Of a stretch of 64,000 bases of DNA, positions 62,020 to 64,000 are shown piece by piece; the stretch's first letter is position 1, and every line of letters starts with the position of its first letter. The DNA comes from CAVWSM01 sp963757805 (GTDB lineage Bacteria; Actinomycetota; Actinomycetes; Jiangellales; Jiangellaceae). The position numbers were made by a program, and so were the translations under genes. A model generated the notes under the pieces. That model had not been told where the DNA came from, did no database searches, and saw nothing but the letters and a program-made list of their open reading frames with translations. The DNA lies in the NCBI GenBank assembly GCA_963757805.1, contig CAVWSM010000006.1, positions 496,001 to 560,000 on the forward strand. Direction: 5' to 3'.

Positions 62020-63566
62020 GTGTTTCGTACGGTAGGCGATCAGCAGTCGTTGTGGGAGTCGGTGCTGCCGGAGGAGGTGCTGCGGCTTCCGGAGGAGTTG
62101 GCGCGGGTCGACGCGTTGCTGGATGACCCGGTGTTCTTCGCGCCGTTCGTGCCGTTCTTCGACCCGCGGATGGGTCGTCCGTCGACCCCGATGGAGATCT
62201 ATCTGCGGCTGATGTTCTTGAAGTTCCGCTACCGGCTGGGTTACGAGAGGCTGTGCCGGGAGGTGGCGGACTCGATCACCTGGCGGCGGTTTTGCCGGAT
62301 CCCGTTGGAGGGGTCGGTGCCGCATCCGACGACGTTGATGAAGCTGACCACCCGCTGCGGCTCGGCGGCGGTGGAGGGGTTGAACGAGGCGCTGCTGGCC
62401 AAGGCGGCCGACGCGAAGCTGCTGCGCACCACCAGGCTGCGCGCGGACACCACGGTGGTGCCCGGCGAACGTGGCCTACCCGACCGACTCGGGGCTGCTG
62501 GCCAAGGCGATCCGGCGGATCGCGGTCGACCGGGCGGCGGATCCAGGCCGCCGGTGGCGCGACCCGGACCAGGGTGCGGGACCGGTCCCGGGCGGCCGGC
62601 AAGCGGGCGCATGCGATCGGCGCGAAGCTGCGGATGCGTGCCGCCGCGGGCAGGGATGAGGCGCAGGCCGCGGTGCGCCGGCTGACCGGTGAGCTGGCCG
62701 AGCTGGCCGAGACCGCCGCCGAGGACGCCGAGCGGCTGCTGGCCAACGCCAAGCGGGCGCTGCGCCGGGCCCGAGGCGAAGGCCGCCGACGTGCAAGGCC
62801 TGCGGCGGGCACGATGCGGCGGCCGGGCGGCGCCGCGGCCGGCTGGCCCGGGCGGTCAACGACCTGAGCGAGCTGCTGGACGCGACCCGCCAGATCGCCG
62901 CGCAGACCCGTCAGCGGTTGGCCGGGGTGACCCCGGACGGCTCGACCCGGCGGGTCAGCCTGCATGACCCGGATGCCCGCCCGATCGCCAAGGGCCGGCT
63001 GGGCAAGCCGGTCGAGTTCGGCCACAAGGCCCAGCTGGTCGACAACGACGACGGCGTGGTGCTCGACCACAACGTCGAGCCCGGTAACCCCGCCCGACGC
63101 ACCCCAGCTGGCCCCGGCGGTCGAGCGGGTCACCAAACGGACCGGCCGCACGCCGCGCACCGTCACCGCCGACCGCGGCTACGGCGAGAAGAGCGTCGAC
63201 GACGACCTGCACGACCTGGGCGTGCGCAACGTCGTCATCCCCCGCAAGGGCAGACCCTGGCGCGCACCGCCGAGCCGCGAACACCGCCCGGCGTTCCGAC
63301 GAACGGTGAAATGGCGAACCGGCAGCGAAGGCCGGATCAGCACCCTCAAACGCGGATACGGATGGGACCGCACCCGGATCGACGGCACCGAAGGCGCCCG
63401 GATCTGGGTCGGATACGGAGTCCTGGCCCACAACCTGGTCAAGATCAGCGCCCTGGCGCCTAACCACCTGCGAGTGGCGGACGCCGCCCCAGAAACGCGA
63501 CGTTCCCGCGGAAACGTCTCGGCCCCGCAACTCAGCGGCCAGACTTCTTCAGGTCGAAGTAGCTAG
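62020..63566 (+). CDS. IS transposase (five frameshifts)
   Basis: A DDE transposase resembling the IS1182/ISNCY-type group. N-terminal domain FRTVGDQQSLWESVLPEE, YLRLMFLKFRYRLGYERLC and ITWRRFCRIPLEGSVPHPTT are intact. Five +1 breaks (about 62466, 62535, 62775, 62800 and 63095) interrupt the rest. Removing one duplicated base at each restores VVPANVAYPTDSGLLAKAIRR, VQACGGHDAAAGRRRGRL and NPADAPQLAP. The C-terminal core has TVTADRGYGEKSVDDDL (second Asp) and WRTGSEGRISTLKRGYG (Glu). GTG 62020 start. Whether it is active cannot be judged until the breaks are checked. Confidence 0.82.
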
Positions 63567-63569
63567 CCG
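63538..63569 (-). repeat. IS right terminal inverted repeat
   Basis: GCCAGACTTCTTCAGGTCG, then AAGTAGCTAGCCG. It is the reverse complement of the left end with two mismatches. Confidence 0.88.
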
Positions 63570-63991
63570 CGGCCGCGAGCACCGGCCGATCGGCGATCAT
63601 GGCGTGTTGACGCTCGCGAGGAGTGGCTGAACAGCGTGAACAGGTGTCGAACAAGATCATTTCCGCATGATCCGAATAGCGCCCAGTGGCAGGGTCCCAT
63701 GTGCGCCAGGTGGCCATGATCGAAATGGGTTGGGTAGGGGGTGATCTTGGACACCTTCCCGACAAGATCGTTTCTCGCAGCGCGTCTCACAAGCGAAGCG
63801 CCGCAAGGTGACATGAGGTGTGCCAGATGCTTGCGCGGGACCATCCGAAACTGTCGCGTGCCGCGGCGAGTGGCGCCTTGTGCGGTGAGATACTGCACGG
63901 CAAGCACCGGGTCGGCGACCTCTCGCGGCGCGGTCTTCGACGTCGCACCGAGGGAGCAGTCGAGCCGCCAGTACGGGCCGAGCTCCTTCAA
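63563..63991 (-). CDS. Hypothetical ORF interrupted by the IS, running toward the window edge
   Basis: A 142-residue open frame (ELGPYWRLDCSLGATSKTAP, QFRMVPRKHLAHLMSPCGAS) whose last codons lie inside the IS right end, so any original gene is cut by the insertion. It may begin beyond the window. No family recognised, and a second minus-strand ORF overlaps in another frame, so coding status is uncertain. The last 430 bases of the window show no other recognisable feature. Confidence 0.3.
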   Translation of the reverse strand: MKELGPYWRLDCSLGATSKTAPREVADPVLAVQYLTAQGATRRGTRQFRMVPRKHLAHLMSPCGASLVRRAARNDLVGKVSKITPYPTHFDHGHLAHMGPCHWALFGSCGNDLVRHLFTLFSHSSRASTRHDRRSAGARGRG

Positions 63992-64000
63992 CGCATGTCA

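Larger units (their letters stand above)
61911..63569. mobile_element. Complete insertion sequence with terminal inverted repeats
   Basis: About 1.66 kb bounded by 32-bp inverted repeats (61911-61942 and 63538-63569, 30 of 32 positions matching), each containing CTACTTCGACCTGAA. CTAG flanks both ends inside the repeat (61914-61917 and 63563-63566) and could be a 4-bp target duplication, in which case the IS proper starts CTACTTCG. It encodes one transposase. It is inserted just after the hsdR remnant and beside another ORF. Confidence 0.88.

Overview
This window is high-GC chromosomal DNA from an actinobacterium. The evidence is the gene content (a qcrCAB plus ctaCDEF respiratory supercomplex, PimB-type mannosyltransferase, PspA/PspAA, DUF3043 and DUF4191 proteins, a type I glutamine synthetase), frequent GTG/TTG starts and pervasive ATGA/GTGA stop-start overlaps. 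From memory, the gene order from about 2.1 to 59.9 kb follows the Mycobacterium tuberculosis segment Rv2185c to Rv2220. The Tad pilus and SCO2322/ECF modules suggest a relative outside the mycobacteria, perhaps a member of the Propionibacteriales; that placement is inference.

Layout. 0-1 kb: tadE/tadG-like pilus genes (minus), heavily frameshifted. 1-2.5 kb: ROK glucokinase and an SRPBCC protein. 2.6-11.6 kb: a translationally coupled Tad pilus operon (cpaB, cpaE, tadA, a VWA-tadB fusion, tadC) running into a histidine kinase/response regulator pair and two Flp pilins. 11.6-16.5 kb (minus): a c-di-AMP riboswitch followed by an NlpC/P60 hydrolase, a gluzincin-like protein, an M48 protease and PimB. 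16.5-20.8 kb: small conserved genes, a NYN/YacP-like protein, a DEDDh/GIY-YIG nuclease and an Lrp-type RAM-domain protein. 21-32 kb: trpD, ctaE-qcrCAB, an ECF sigma/anti-sigma pair and ctaCDF. 32-39.5 kb: cysteine desulfurase, TusA, adenosine kinase, ErpA, glycerate kinase, nadA and pspA/pspAA. 39.5-46.8 kb: a cobalamin riboswitch heading an apparent B12 uptake and salvage operon (secreted SCO2322-like protein, EcfT, double EcfA, S component, cobU, cobT, cobS). 46.8-59.9 kb: leucyl aminopeptidase, lpdA, the E2 subunit (dlaT/sucB), an epimerase, a Ser/Thr kinase, lipB, hsp20 under a perfect CIRCE operator, an RDD protein and glnA. 59.9-64 kb: a degraded mobile region with an integrase remnant, an hsdR 3' fragment and a complete IS with inverted repeats.

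Sequence quality dominates interpretation. Many otherwise well-conserved genes (qcrB, nadA, the E2 gene, cobU, tadA/B/C, the histidine kinase, pimB, transposase and others) carry reading-frame breaks. In nearly every case I worked through, the break is +1 and the family sequence is restored by removing one base from a short run of identical bases. The parsimonious explanation is homopolymer-extension errors in the assembly, not real pseudogenes. Frameshifted genes are therefore annotated end to end, with the approximate break stated.

I found no CRISPR array, no tRNA or rRNA and no convincing new defence system. The most notable non-coding signals are the two riboswitches, the CIRCE site, a dispersed ~45-bp palindromic repeat found only between convergent genes, a perfect 26-bp-arm hairpin before adoK, and a 50-bp palindrome spanning the cobT stop and cobS start.
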